A stretch of 46,943 bases of DNA. Origin: UBA7374 sp965660635. Lineage in GTDB: Bacteria > Verrucomicrobiota > Verrucomicrobiia > Opitutales > Coraliomargaritaceae. The notes below the pieces were generated by a model. The model saw only the letters and a program-made list of their open reading frames with translations, ran no database searches and had not been told where the DNA came from. Each line of letters begins with the position of its first letter. Position 1 is the stretch's first letter. The DNA is taken from contig CBFIAS010000011.1 in the NCBI GenBank assembly GCA_965660635.1, positions 1 to 46,943 of the forward strand, in the 5' to 3' direction. The position numbers and the translations under genes are program-made. Below, one piece after another: positions 29,055-38,437 of this stretch.

Positions 29055-29945
29055 TCAGCGGAGCAGCCCACCGCGCGGAGAAAACAAGAGCGCGAGAAAG
29101 AAAAGGAATCCCGCCGCCACTGCCATCATGCCCGAAGTCGAGGTCGCGGCGAAACCCAGCCAGCCCGGCACGACCAGCGCCGCCACATGACCCAGTACCG
29201 CCGATGCCCCGGCCAGCAACACACTGGCCAGGATCATTCCCGGCAAGCGCCGGGCCAGAAGGAAGGCCGTAGCCGGAGGCACGATCAGCATCGCGATCAC
29301 GATGATGCTGCCCACAGCCTCAAACGCCGCAACCGTTGTCACCGCCACCAGCGCCATCAAGCCATGATGCAGCCCGCCCACCGGTAGCCCCTGCGCCCGC
29401 GCCATCTCCGGATCAAACGAGGCCAGCCGCAATTCCTTGAAGAAAAGCAAGACAAAGACGAGGTTCAGGCAGAGCACGGCCCCCAGCACCAGCACCGCCC
29501 TGGGCAGGGCCAGCAACTGACCACCAATCTCCAGTTCGCAGGCCACATCCAGTGGCGTCAACTCAATCGCCCCGTAGAGCACACAACCCGGATCCAGATC
29601 CACATGATCCGCCGCCTGCACGATCAAGAGCAGGCCAAGCGCAAAAAAAGTGGTGAAGACAATGCCCATCGACGCCCCACGATCCACCTTTCCCAGGCGA
29701 CTGATCGATTCGGTCAAAAGAGCCGTCAGCAGGCCCGCGGCCGCCGCCCCGGCAAACATCGCCGCGCTCGCCCGGGCATGCGTCGCCAGATAGGCAATGG
29801 CCAGCCCCGGCAGCACCGCGTGGCTGATGGCGTCCCCCATCAAGCTCATCCGTTGCAGCACCAGAAAGTTGCCCAGCAGGGCGCAAGCTATTGCCGCCAA
29901 CGCCCCGGCCAGCACGATCCAGCCGTCTATCGCATACCACTCCAT
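29055..29945 (-). CDS. Metal ABC transporter permease (second)
   Basis: A 296-residue inner-membrane protein of the ZnuB/TroD/MntB (ABC-3) family with about eight to nine hydrophobic segments. The start IDGWIVLAGALAAIACALLG and LQRMSLMGDAISHAVLPGLA are family signatures. It overlaps the other permease by one base (TGATG). With the ATPase and the binding protein it forms a Mn2+/Zn2+-type importer with two permeases, as in TroABCD and SitABCD. Confidence 0.93.
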   Translation of the reverse strand: MEWYAIDGWIVLAGALAAIACALLGNFLVLQRMSLMGDAISHAVLPGLAIAYLATHARASAAMFAGAAAAGLLTALLTESISRLGKVDRGASMGIVFTTFFALGLLLIVQAADHVDLDPGCVLYGAIELTPLDVACELEIGGQLLALPRAVLVLGAVLCLNLVFVLLFFKELRLASFDPEMARAQGLPVGGLHHGLMALVAVTTVAAFEAVGSIIVIAMLIVPPATAFLLARRLPGMILASVLLAGASAVLGHVAALVVPGWLGFAATSTSGMMAVAAGFLFFLALLFSPRGGLLR

Positions 29946-30871
29946 CAGCCCTCACCTCCCCGCTTCTTCAACAATCTCCGCCGCAGGAACTGGGCAAGCA
30001 GCCCGCGCTCTGAGCCGAAGAACAAGCTAAAGACAAAGCCCGCCGCCGCCACCAGCACGATCAGCGCGCCCGAGGGCAGTCGCGGCGCAGAGGCACTCAA
30101 GGCCGCTCCCAGCCAGCCGCTGGCTCCCCCGATTATAGCCGACAGGACCAGCATGCGGTCGAGACGCTCCGTCCAGAAACGGGCCGCTGCCGCAGGGATG
30201 ACCAGGAAGGCGATGATCAAAACCAGCCCGACCGCCTGCAGGCCCGCCACCACGATCAGCGTGAGCAGCCCCAGAAGCAAGCTGTCCAGGCCTTTCACCG
30301 GCCAGCCCTGCACCGCCGCGTACTCCTCGTTGAAGCAGAGCAGCCGCAGCTCCTTGAACAACAAGACCGGCGCCAGCAAAACCACCAGCGCGGCACCCGA
30401 AAGCACGAGAAAATCACTCCGCACCATCGACGCCGTCTTCCCGTAAATGAACGACTCCAACCCGGCCGCCCCGCCCTCCGGCATCGACTGGATAAAACCC
30501 AGAAGAACCACCCCCGCGCCAAAGAAGACGCTCAACACGATACCCATCGCCGCGTCATCCTTGATCCGCGTCCGGTCGCGGATGAACTGCACCGCCCGGC
30601 AGCCCAGCAGCCCCGTGACTGCAGCTCCGCCAAGCAGCAGCGGAAGCGACTTGCCTTCGCCCCCCAGCCGGACCGACAGGATGAAGGCCAGCGCCACTCC
30701 CGGCAATGTCGCATGCGCCAGCGCGTCACCCATCAGGGAACGCCTGCGCAGCAGCAGGTACGCGCCCATCGGCCCGCAGGCCGCCCCCAGCAGGAATGTG
30801 CAGGCCACAACCAGCCGCGTGTTGTAGTCGCGCAACGAAAGCGCCTCCAGCAATCCATTCCAGTCAAGCAT
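29945..30871 (-). CDS. Metal ABC transporter permease (first)
   Basis: A 308-residue ABC-3 family permease from the ATG at 30871 (MLDWNGLLEALSL). LRRRSLMGDALAHATLPGVA and the CNEEYAAVQGWPVKGLDSLL-like region are family signatures. Its start overlaps the ATPase stop by eight bases. Together with 29055-29945 it probably forms the membrane channel as a heterodimer. Substrate cannot be decided between Mn2+, Zn2+ and Fe2+. Confidence 0.93.
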   Translation of the reverse strand: MLDWNGLLEALSLRDYNTRLVVACTFLLGAACGPMGAYLLLRRRSLMGDALAHATLPGVALAFILSVRLGGEGKSLPLLLGGAAVTGLLGCRAVQFIRDRTRIKDDAAMGIVLSVFFGAGVVLLGFIQSMPEGGAAGLESFIYGKTASMVRSDFLVLSGAALVVLLAPVLLFKELRLLCFNEEYAAVQGWPVKGLDSLLLGLLTLIVVAGLQAVGLVLIIAFLVIPAAAARFWTERLDRMLVLSAIIGGASGWLGAALSASAPRLPSGALIVLVAAAGFVFSLFFGSERGLLAQFLRRRLLKKRGGEG

Positions 30872-31634
30872 CGTCCCACGCCCCGGGAGCCAGGCCCGCC
30901 ATGGCCAGCCGCCCCCCGTAGGTTCTGCCCAGGTTTTCCGTGGTAAAGACATCCTTCGTTGGCCCGCTCGCCAACACCCGCTCATTCAACAGCACCACCC
31001 AGTCGAAGTACTGCGGCACCGTGGCCAAATCGTGGTGCACCACCAGGCAGGTGGCCCCGCGACCACGCAAGTCCCGCAGGAGTTCCACAACCGCGCGCTC
31101 CGTCGCCGCATCCACCGCCGCAAACGGCTCGTCCAGAAAAAACACATCCGCCTCCTGCACCAGCGCCCGGCCCAGGAAAACGCGTTGCTGCTGCCCGCCG
31201 GACAACTGGCTGATCTGGCGGTCCGCATAGGCCGACATCCCCACCCGCTCCAGCGCCTCCCCCGCCAGATCCTTGACCTGCCGGTTCACCCGGCGAAACC
31301 AGCCCAGCCGCCCGTAAGCACCCATTGCCACCACGTCCAGCACACTCACCGGAAAGTCCCAGTCCACGCTCTCCCGCTGCGGAACATAGGCCACCCGCCG
31401 GCGCTGCCGGCGAAACCGCTCCCCGTGGATGCGCACCTCCCCGGAAATCCGCGGTAGCAGATCCAGACAAGCCTTCAGCACCGTGCTCTTGCCCGCCCCG
31501 TTTGGGCCGACCATCGCCGCCAAACGGCCTGCCGGCAAGTCAAAGCCGGCCCCGCTGACTGCCGGATTGCCCTGGTAGGCCACCGTCAAGTCGCGAACCG
31601 ACAAGGCCGGATAGCAATTATCTTCCACATCCAT
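30864..31634 (-). CDS. Metal ABC transporter ATP-binding protein
   Basis: A 256-residue ABC ATPase. Walker A is GPNGAGKST (43-51), the signature is LSGGQQQRV, Walker B is DVFFLDEPFAAVD, and the H-loop is VVHHDL. The region YVPQRESVDWDFPVSVLDVV is characteristic of the Mn/Zn/Fe transport subfamily. Its start (31634) overlaps the binding-protein stop by one base (TAATG). A longer open frame upstream is a shadow of the binding-protein gene. Confidence 0.95.
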   Translation of the reverse strand: MDVEDNCYPALSVRDLTVAYQGNPAVSGAGFDLPAGRLAAMVGPNGAGKSTVLKACLDLLPRISGEVRIHGERFRRQRRRVAYVPQRESVDWDFPVSVLDVVAMGAYGRLGWFRRVNRQVKDLAGEALERVGMSAYADRQISQLSGGQQQRVFLGRALVQEADVFFLDEPFAAVDAATERAVVELLRDLRGRGATCLVVHHDLATVPQYFDWVVLLNERVLASGPTKDVFTTENLGRTYGGRLAMAGLAPGAWDDA

Positions 31635-32620
31635 TACTCCTGGCCAAATCCCCCGGCCTGCCCTCCCAGCGCATTCGCGATGGTCGTCGCATTGTGGTCC
31701 AGCATGCCGATGTAGGTGCCCTCGTAAGTACCCGGCGCGCCCATCGCGTCGGAAAACAACTCGCCGCCGATCCGCACCGTGCAGCCCCGGGCAGCGGCCC
31801 CTTCGACCAACGCGCGCACATTCTTGTCGGCCACTGAAGTCTCCACGAAGACTGCGGGCACGGCGTGCTCCACAATGCAATCCACCAGATCCTCCAGATC
31901 ACGCAGACCCGCCTCCGACTCCGTGCTCAGCCCCTGGATGCCCCGTACCTCAATCCCGTAGGCCTGACCCAGATAACCGAAGGCATCGTGCGCCGTCACG
32001 AGGATACGCTGCCGCTCCGGTATCGTCGCCAGACTCGCCGCGACATACCCGTCAAGCCGCTCAAGCTCCATGCCGTAGGCCAATGCATTGGCACGGTATT
32101 CCCCGGCATTTTCCGGATCAAATTCACAGAGGGCATCCGTGATCACCTCCACCACCGACATCCATCCCTCGACATCCATCCACAAGTGCGGATCCGTAAG
32201 TGCGGCCACCTCGACTGAATCCACCACCGCGAGATCCGGCCGCCGCAAGAGGGCTGCCTCCGCCACTGCAACGACCACCCTGTCCTCGCCTCCCAGACTG
32301 CCCAAGAGTTCCGACATCTTGCCCTCCAGATGAAGGCCGTTGTAAAACACCACATCCGCGGCCGAAAGCCGCACCACGTCCGACCGCGTCGGCTTGTAGA
32401 GATGCGGATCCACCCCCGTGCCCAGAAGCGCTTCCACTTCCGCCCGGCCACCAACTACCGCCCGCGCAACGTCTGCGATCATGCCCGTCGTGCAGACGAT
32501 CCGCGTGGAAGCAACCGCCTCGTCACCCGCCAGGGACGCCGAATCCACCGGAGAACATGCCGATTGGAACAGTACCAAACTGCCGCCAAGTACCCACAGG
32601 AAAGCCTGTATCATATTCAT
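31634..32620 (-). CDS. Metal-binding lipoprotein of the ABC importer (ZnuA/TroA/MntC family)
   Basis: A 328-residue periplasmic binding protein, first gene of the importer operon. An N-terminal signal with a relaxed lipobox (LFQSAC, Cys22) suggests membrane anchoring. Candidate metal ligands are His in GVDPHLYKPTRSD and NGLHLEGK, the HD motif in TAHDAFGYLGQ, and the Glu/Asp pair in VFVETS and MLDHNA. The His-rich loop of strong zinc binders is short or absent, which favours manganese slightly. I used the ATG at 32620 (MNMIQAF), not the upstream TTG. Confidence 0.92.
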   Translation of the reverse strand: MNMIQAFLWVLGGSLVLFQSACSPVDSASLAGDEAVASTRIVCTTGMIADVARAVVGGRAEVEALLGTGVDPHLYKPTRSDVVRLSAADVVFYNGLHLEGKMSELLGSLGGEDRVVVAVAEAALLRRPDLAVVDSVEVAALTDPHLWMDVEGWMSVVEVITDALCEFDPENAGEYRANALAYGMELERLDGYVAASLATIPERQRILVTAHDAFGYLGQAYGIEVRGIQGLSTESEAGLRDLEDLVDCIVEHAVPAVFVETSVADKNVRALVEGAAARGCTVRIGGELFSDAMGAPGTYEGTYIGMLDHNATTIANALGGQAGGFGQE

Positions 32621-32622
32621 AC

Positions 32623-32636
32623 TTTGAGTATTCAAA
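32623..32636. promoter_or_regulatory. Palindrome at the metal importer start, possible repressor site
   Basis: TTTGAGTATTCAAA is a dyad (TTTGA/TCAAA) just upstream of the start codon of the binding-protein gene, in AT-rich DNA. Metal importers are usually repressed by Fur, Zur, MntR or DtxR-type regulators binding such dyads. The sequence does not match the standard Fur or MntR consensus closely. Confidence 0.3.
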
Positions 32637-32703
32637 ATAGAAATTTTTAATTGTCAAACAAGATTCCCCGACTGGGGGCGGGCCGCTCCCCGGAAGGAGC
32701 CGC

Positions 32704-33543
32704 CTACGCCAGTTCGACCAGCATTGCAGTCGTGTTGTCCCGCCCGTCTGTCTCCACCGCCTCGCGCACCAGCCGCTCCGCCGCCCGGAGGCTCACGGAA
32801 TGCGGGGGAGGACGCCGCACAATGCGCTCCATTCCCTTATCCCAAAGGCCCTCCACCAGACCGTCGCTGCAAAGCAGGAAAGCGTCTCCCGGCTCGTAGG
32901 CCACCGCACCGAAATGCGGGCTCAAATGCTGGTTCTTCCCCCCCAGCGACTGCTGCAAGGCGTTGCGCCCATCGTGCATCCGGGCCTCCCGCTCGGTCAA
33001 TTCCCCCTGCCGGTACATCCAGCCGACATGCGTGTGGTCCTCGCTCAGTTGGCGGATCCCCCCGCCTTCCGGCAAATGGTAGATACGGCTGTCCCCGACA
33101 TGGGCAAAATACATCCAGCCCGGACGGATCCAGCACAGGCTAAGCGTGGCCCCCATCCCGCTCAACTCGTCGTAGCTCGCACCGAGTTGCACCATCTCCT
33201 TGTGGATCCGTTCGAACACCTCCCCAAGCAAATCCTGAAATCCCAGCGAAAGCCCTCCCGCCGCCCGGCGAAAACTGCCCGGAAGCAGGCGTGTGATCTG
33301 CTCAACCGCAATCCGGCTGGCAAAATCCCCGGCATTGGCCCCGCCCATCCCGTCACTCACCGCAAATACAAAGTCCTGCTCCGCCAGCGGCGCCTCCCCG
33401 AACTTGCCCAGCCGGCAGACGCCCTCCCCGTCCAGTATCAGGGCCAGAAAGGAGTCCTCATTGTTCTTGCGGAATCGGCCGGCATCCGTCTCCGCCGACC
33501 AGGCCACCCGCGTGACAGACTTCGCCTCGCCCTCCTCAGCCAT
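32704..33543 (-). CDS. PP2C (PPM) family protein phosphatase
   Basis: A 279-residue metal-dependent Ser/Thr phosphatase from the ATG at 33543 (MAEEGEAKSVTRVAW). Motifs in order are RKNNEDSFLALI, FAVSDGMGGANAGD, YFAHVGDSRIYHLP, LLCSDGLVEGLWDK and ETDGRDNTTAMLVEL, which cover the metal ligands. No membrane or extra domain is present. It overlaps the end of the mini-kinase gene by eight bases, so the two are translationally coupled, and it lies about 80 bases upstream of the metal importer. Confidence 0.95.
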   Translation of the reverse strand: MAEEGEAKSVTRVAWSAETDAGRFRKNNEDSFLALILDGEGVCRLGKFGEAPLAEQDFVFAVSDGMGGANAGDFASRIAVEQITRLLPGSFRRAAGGLSLGFQDLLGEVFERIHKEMVQLGASYDELSGMGATLSLCWIRPGWMYFAHVGDSRIYHLPEGGGIRQLSEDHTHVGWMYRQGELTEREARMHDGRNALQQSLGGKNQHLSPHFGAVAYEPGDAFLLCSDGLVEGLWDKGMERIVRRPPPHSVSLRAAERLVREAVETDGRDNTTAMLVELA

Positions 33544-33973
33544 TGCCCCAGGCCTCCCGGTCAGCCACTGAGCGCATCTCCGGAGACGGCGGATGCCCCG
33601 GCTCCAGGATTGTGGCAAACTCGAAATCAATAATGCAGAACTGCCCGGCCCGCTCGTCGTAGGTGATGTTGCGCACCTCCGCGTCCTCATGGCGCACCCC
33701 ATAGCTCTCCAGCTTATCAAACAACTTTTCCCGCTTCGCCTCGCTCACGCGCTCCACCCGGTTGCCCGCGTTACTCGTCACCAAGTAGAGCACCTCGTCA
33801 TCACATTCCAGCAACCGCGGGACGAAGGAGCAGCCGCGCGCCTCAAGGAAGCGCAATACCCGCGCCTCGTTTTCATAGCGCTCCCGCGCCTGCGGGCCGC
33901 GGAAGTACTTGTGCACCCGGCCGTCGTAGCCGATCCGGACCAGCGCGCGGGCCGTATTTTTTGCCTCCTGCAT
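33536..33973 (-). CDS. Minimal protein-kinase-like / phosphotransferase protein
   Basis: A 145-residue protein from the ATG at 33973 (MQEAKNTARALVRIGYDGRV). It looks like a pared-down kinase fold: K22 in VHKYFR and E36 in YENEARVL for the N-lobe, HED (95-97) with N102 in HEDAEVRNITYD as the catalytic loop, and DFE (116-118) in FCIIDFEFATIL as the metal loop. The protein is much shorter than the usual 250-residue kinase domain. It is followed by the overlapping PP2C phosphatase gene, suggesting a paired kinase and phosphatase that act on a shared substrate. That pairing is inference. Confidence 0.72.
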   Translation of the reverse strand: MQEAKNTARALVRIGYDGRVHKYFRGPQARERYENEARVLRFLEARGCSFVPRLLECDDEVLYLVTSNAGNRVERVSEAKREKLFDKLESYGVRHEDAEVRNITYDERAGQFCIIDFEFATILEPGHPPSPEMRSVADREAWGNG

Positions 33974-34082
33974 GAGAGGACAGGCTGGAGACCGGGCCAG
34001 CAAATGGCAAGCCAAGCCGCAAAACCAATCACAACAACGGTCATGGCCGCAAAAAAACTAAAAAACTCTTGCCGCCGGTTGC

Positions 34083-34098
34083 TGGCATGCATTTTGCT
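34083..34098 (+). promoter_or_regulatory. Sigma-54 promoter of glnA
   Basis: TGGCATGCATTTTGCT fits the sigma-54 consensus (TGGCAYR-N4-TTGCW), with the invariant GG and GC spaced by ten bases. The start codon of glnA is about 90 bases downstream, and the predicted transcription start is about 34109. Nitrogen control of glnA by sigma-54 is well known in other bacteria. I could not find an NtrC site upstream. Confidence 0.65.
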
Positions 34099-34185
34099 CA
34101 CAAACCGTTGTCTTTCATCTTCGCGGCACTTTCTGCTCCGCCTCGAGAGACCAATCAACCGAAACTCAACGAAACAACAAAGCAT

Positions 34186-35217
34186 ATGGCTAAACTCAAA
34201 CTTGAATACCTCTGGCTGGACGGCTACACCCCCGTCGCCAACCTGCGCGGCAAGACAAAAATTGCAGAAGGTGATCCCAGCACCTTCTCCCTGGAAGACT
34301 GCCCAATGTGGGGCTTCGATGGAAGCTCGACAATGCAGGCGGACGGCAGTGACTCGGATTGTCTGCTCAAACCAGTCGCACTCTTTCCAGACTGCACGCG
34401 CAGCAATGGCTTCCTCGTGATGTGTGAAGTCATGTTGCCCGACGGCACACCACACCCGTCCAATACGCGTGCCACCATTCCGGAAGACGAAGGTCTCTGG
34501 GTTGGCCTGGAGCAGGAATATTTCCTCCAGCAGGACGGTCGTCCACTCGGCTGGCCGGAAGATCCCAACAGCTACCCGGCACCACAAGGTGAATACTACA
34601 CAGGTGTCGGCTTCTGCAACGTGGGCGATGTAGCCCGCTCGATCGTCGAAGAGCACCTCGACATCTGCCTCGCCGCCGGGATCAACCACGAGGGCATCAA
34701 CGCCGAAGTGGCCAAGGGCCAATGGGAATTCCAGATCTTCGGTAAAGGTTCCCACAATGCCTGCGACCAGGTATGGGTAGCCCGCTACATCCTGCTCCGC
34801 CTCTGTGAAAAGTACGGCGTCGACGTAGAGTGGCACTGTAAGCCATTTGTTGGCGACTGGAACGGATCCGGCATGCACTGTAACTTCTCCACCGAATACA
34901 TGCGCTCCACCGGCGGCAAGGAGTACTTCCTCAAGGTCATGGACAAGTTCGAGGAGTACAAAGACGAGCACATCGCAGCCTACGGCCCAGACAATCATCT
35001 GCGCCTTACCGGCCTCCACGAAACACAGTCCATCGACAAGTTCTCTTGGGGTGTTGCTGACCGTGGCGCTTCGATTCGCGTACCACACTCTTTCGTCAAG
35101 GACGATGCCTACAAGGGTTATCTTGAAGACCGTCGCCCCAATTCCCAGGGCGACCCCTACAAGATTGTATCCCGCGTTTCCAAGACTGTCGCAGAAGTCG
35201 AAACCGAATACAAGTAG
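34186..35217 (+). CDS. glnA: Glutamine synthetase type II
   Basis: A 343-residue type II (GSII, eukaryote-like) glutamine synthetase, which makes glutamine from glutamate and ammonia using ATP. The start MAKLKLEYLWLDGYTPVANL and PMWGFDGSSTMQADGSDSDC match GSII rather than the 470-residue type I enzyme. Substrate and metal motifs include EQEYFL, VAKGQWEFQI, FVGDWNGSGMHCNFS and GVADRGASIRVP. Transcription probably starts at the sigma-54 promoter 90 bases upstream, which would tie it to nitrogen state. A strong terminator follows. No ribosome-binding site is obvious before the ATG. Confidence 0.96.
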   Translation: MAKLKLEYLWLDGYTPVANLRGKTKIAEGDPSTFSLEDCPMWGFDGSSTMQADGSDSDCLLKPVALFPDCTRSNGFLVMCEVMLPDGTPHPSNTRATIPEDEGLWVGLEQEYFLQQDGRPLGWPEDPNSYPAPQGEYYTGVGFCNVGDVARSIVEEHLDICLAAGINHEGINAEVAKGQWEFQIFGKGSHNACDQVWVARYILLRLCEKYGVDVEWHCKPFVGDWNGSGMHCNFSTEYMRSTGGKEYFLKVMDKFEEYKDEHIAAYGPDNHLRLTGLHETQSIDKFSWGVADRGASIRVPHSFVKDDAYKGYLEDRRPNSQGDPYKIVSRVSKTVAEVETEYK

Positions 35218-35250
35218 CCCGTCGCCCCCCGCGGGCTCCACATCTTCTGG

Positions 35251-35279
35251 ACGCCGCCCCTTACAGGGCGGCGTTTTTT
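35251..35279 (+). terminator. Rho-independent terminator after glnA
   Basis: ACGCCGCCC and GGGCGGCGT form a nine-pair stem around a short loop, followed by six T. It lies about 35 bases after the glnA stop codon. Confidence 0.9.
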
Positions 35280-35346
35280 GTCGGCTCCCTCGGGATTTTC
35301 TGTTGACGCCGCCCCCCGTGCGCTCATTTTCCACCTTTCTCTTGTC

Positions 35347-35545
<199 letters not shown>

Positions 35546-35546
<1 letters not shown>

Positions 35547-38416
35547 TAGCGGCAGGAGCAGCCGGTCACCTCCACATGCGGCATTGCCAACAGCGCACTC
35601 GGCGTGGTGTCAGCATCCAGATCGTCACATGCAAACTGGATGCCTGCGAGATAATGCTTTAACATGAGCGGATTCCAGTAGATGTGGTCGTTGTGCCCGA
35701 GGCTGCTGTAGAAGACGCGCCCCCGGCCTACCTTCTGCACCCAGCAAACCGGATAATCGCCATCGACTCTGCGCGGCTTCCCGATCGGCTTGTCCGAGCG
35801 TTCCGGATCCAGATGGAGAAGCACGCGAAGGCGCTCCCTTGAATAAGGCTCCGGCTTGAACTGGTAAATCTCGTCCCGTATCCGGAAATCCTTCATCCCC
35901 TCGAAGACCGGTTGGATCAACTCATGCTGTGCGTCTTCCACTACAATCATTACCTCTTGATTCGCATTCCATGGGTGACCGTCAAAGAAGCCGCCTATGG
36001 CCTTGCCGTATTCCTTGTGGCCGTAGCAGGAATCAGTCGCGGCGTGGATGCCGACCAGTCCGCCACCCTGCTCCACATAATCGACAAGGTAGCTCACCAA
36101 GCGGTCATGACGCCGCTGGAGCCAGGCCCACTCCTCATCTGTGAACTGCTCCCGCTCTTTCCTGACTGGCATGAAGAAATCCTGGGTCGGGCTCAATAAC
36201 AGCACAGCATCGAAACCATTCAGAGCCTCCTTCTCGAAGTTTGCCGGGTCGTCACTCACTACCGCCTCATAGGCACCGGTCACTTCACCCATCCGGGTCA
36301 GTGCTTCCTTGCCTACCGGAATCGATTTGTGGCGGAAGCCCGCAGTTGCGCTGTAGATGAGCAAGCGGCGCGGTTTTTCCGGCTGGGCAAATGCAACCGA
36401 GGGCAAGCCCTCGCCAATCAATTCGGACTGCCGGGCGGTGACCGCTCTGTCATTGAAGACCGGTTTCCAAGCGATGACCTTACTAAATTCCAATTCTTCA
36501 AGAATAATCCCGATCCGCTCACCCAAAACCGGATCATCTTTCAACGCCTCCAGCTGCTCAATGACCGCGGAGTGATGTCTTTTGTGGAAATGCGCTTCTG
36601 GATCTTCGTACACATCGAGGAGTCCGAGTTTATCTTCCGACCCCAGCTGGGAATTGGCGATTTTCACAATCAACTCAGCCTGCCTTAGGTTGAAATTACG
36701 GTCCTTGTGCGCTAACATCTTGCGGAGAGCTCGTTTCGCTTTTGATGATTCTTCTTCTGTCGCGTCTGCTTGCGCGATTATGTCCAGCCACAGATCGGCA
36801 GCAGCGAAGCCCTCATGCATAGGCCAGCGCTGGAGGACGCGCAAGGCAGCCGGGCGCAAGACAGAGCCGCGATCCTCCAAAATCGGCTGCAAGTACCCGA
36901 GCGAATCCCCACAGGCCACTCCATCCAGAATATCCAAAATCATCGTGCGTTGATCATCGACTCGCGCTGCCTCCAGAGCAGGCGCGTAGATTTCCTCCCA
37001 GAGAACCTCTGCCACACCCATATTCAAGGATAGGCGCTTCAGGCTTCGCTGGGCGGCACGCGACTGGGCATCGACCAGCAACACGCGATCCATCAAAACC
37101 CGGACGCTCGACCTGTCGCCGATTGTTTCCAAGGCCTTGAATACCGCGTTCTCCAGCTCGGTATCTCTATTACCGGAAGCAATCGAGTTGAGTTGGGCAG
37201 TCGCTCCATTCGTATTGCGCAGTTCCAGCACCTTGATCGCCGCAATCCGGGCTGTTGTATCTGCGCCCCCTTCCAGCGCAGCAAGCGCCTTCCGGTCGGC
37301 CTCTACCGCATCGATCCGGGACAGCGCATTGGCCACTCGCATATTCTTCGCATCTTCAGTAAACAAGCCAAACAAGACCTCAAAGCAGGCATCGCCTCCG
37401 ATAAGGCCCAACGCCTCGATAATCGCATCGCGCAAAAAACCCTCCGCCTCCGGAAGCAGGCCAAGCAGGGGCACCTCAAAGTCAGAAAGGCCGAGTTCCC
37501 CGACTGTAGCCACAACTACGACCTGTTCCTCTACCTCCGCCTCCGGCAAGCGAACAGCGACTGCTTTTAACTGGGCTCTGTCACCGCTTTCCAGTGCGGC
37601 CCGCAGGATCAATAGACGCCCGGGAAAGGAGCTGTCCTCCAAAACAGCCTGCAAAATCAAGGCCGCCCATTTGGAATCTATGGCAGCCAATTGACGAAAG
37701 GCCTCAGCACGGATCGCTCCGCTGCAACCAGTACGGATAAGGTCCACTGCAATTTCAGCACCAACGCCGATCTTGAGAAGCGCCATCTCAATTACGGGCT
37801 TCGATGGATCCTCCGCGTTTTTGCGCGCTTCCAGAAGCGCCGGAATGGCTGAAGCATTACCCAGTTCACCCAAGGCATTCGCCGATGCAGCCACGAGCAC
37901 AGAATCCTCAGAAGCGAGAATCCCGGCGATGGCCGATGCGGCATCCTGATCCCCGCGGGTGACCAGCGAGTCTATAAAGGCGAGACGATCCTGAACCGGT
38001 CCAAGTTTCAGTCCATCTATAAGAAGGGCTCTGGACTTTGCTCCCGGAATAGCAACAAGCGCACGCCGTGCAGCATCCCGCACAGTCGCATCTTCATCGC
38101 CAAGAAGCGGATGGATCGCATGGATGGCTGGATCAGAACCAAAGAGCCCCAACAATTGGATTAGATACAAACGACTTTGCAGAGGCATGCCCCCATCGTC
38201 TATGTGAGCGATAATAGAGGCCTCCAAGCCACGGAGTTTTCCATCTGGAACCCCGGGGCCAGATGCCGCCGAAAGAGCTTCCAGAAGACCATTACGAGAC
38301 TCCAGTCGTGCCGCGTAATCTTCACCGCGCAGCCCGTCGATAGCCGAGGTCACATCAAAGCCGGAAGCAGAGGAAAAGCAGATGCAGAGAGCCAGAAGAT
38401 GGAGACGATTTTTCAT
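35546..38416 (-). CDS. Secreted HEAT-repeat and ThuA-domain fusion protein
   Basis: A 956-residue exported protein. Residues 1-19 form a signal peptide (HLLALCICFSSASG). Residues about 25-640 are a long run of HEAT-like helical repeats, e.g. DEDATVRDAARRALVAI and EEQVVVVATVGELGLSDFEV. From about 680 to 925 is a ThuA-like domain (PF06283): RRLLIYSATAGFRHKSIPVG, GLVGIHAATDSCYGHKEYGK and GRGRVFYSSLGHNDH are its signatures. It ends in a cysteine-containing tail (VEVTGCSCR). ThuA-domain proteins belong to the trehalose/3-keto-sugar pathway of Agrobacterium and occur widely in planctomycetes and verrucomicrobia. It is the last gene of the operon, 21 bases after the Gfo/Idh gene. Confidence 0.85.
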
Positions 38417-38437
38417 AGGATTCAGGTTGCGGGGGAT

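Noticed and set aside
30872..30985. N-terminal extension of the first metal permease to 30985
   Set aside because: The extra 38 residues lie in the ATPase coding sequence and do not match permeases; the ATG at 30871 gives a normal start with an eight-base overlap.
33778..35334. Open frame of 518 codons antisense to glnA
   Set aside because: It spans the glnA gene and the intergenic regions on both sides in antisense, and resembles nothing.
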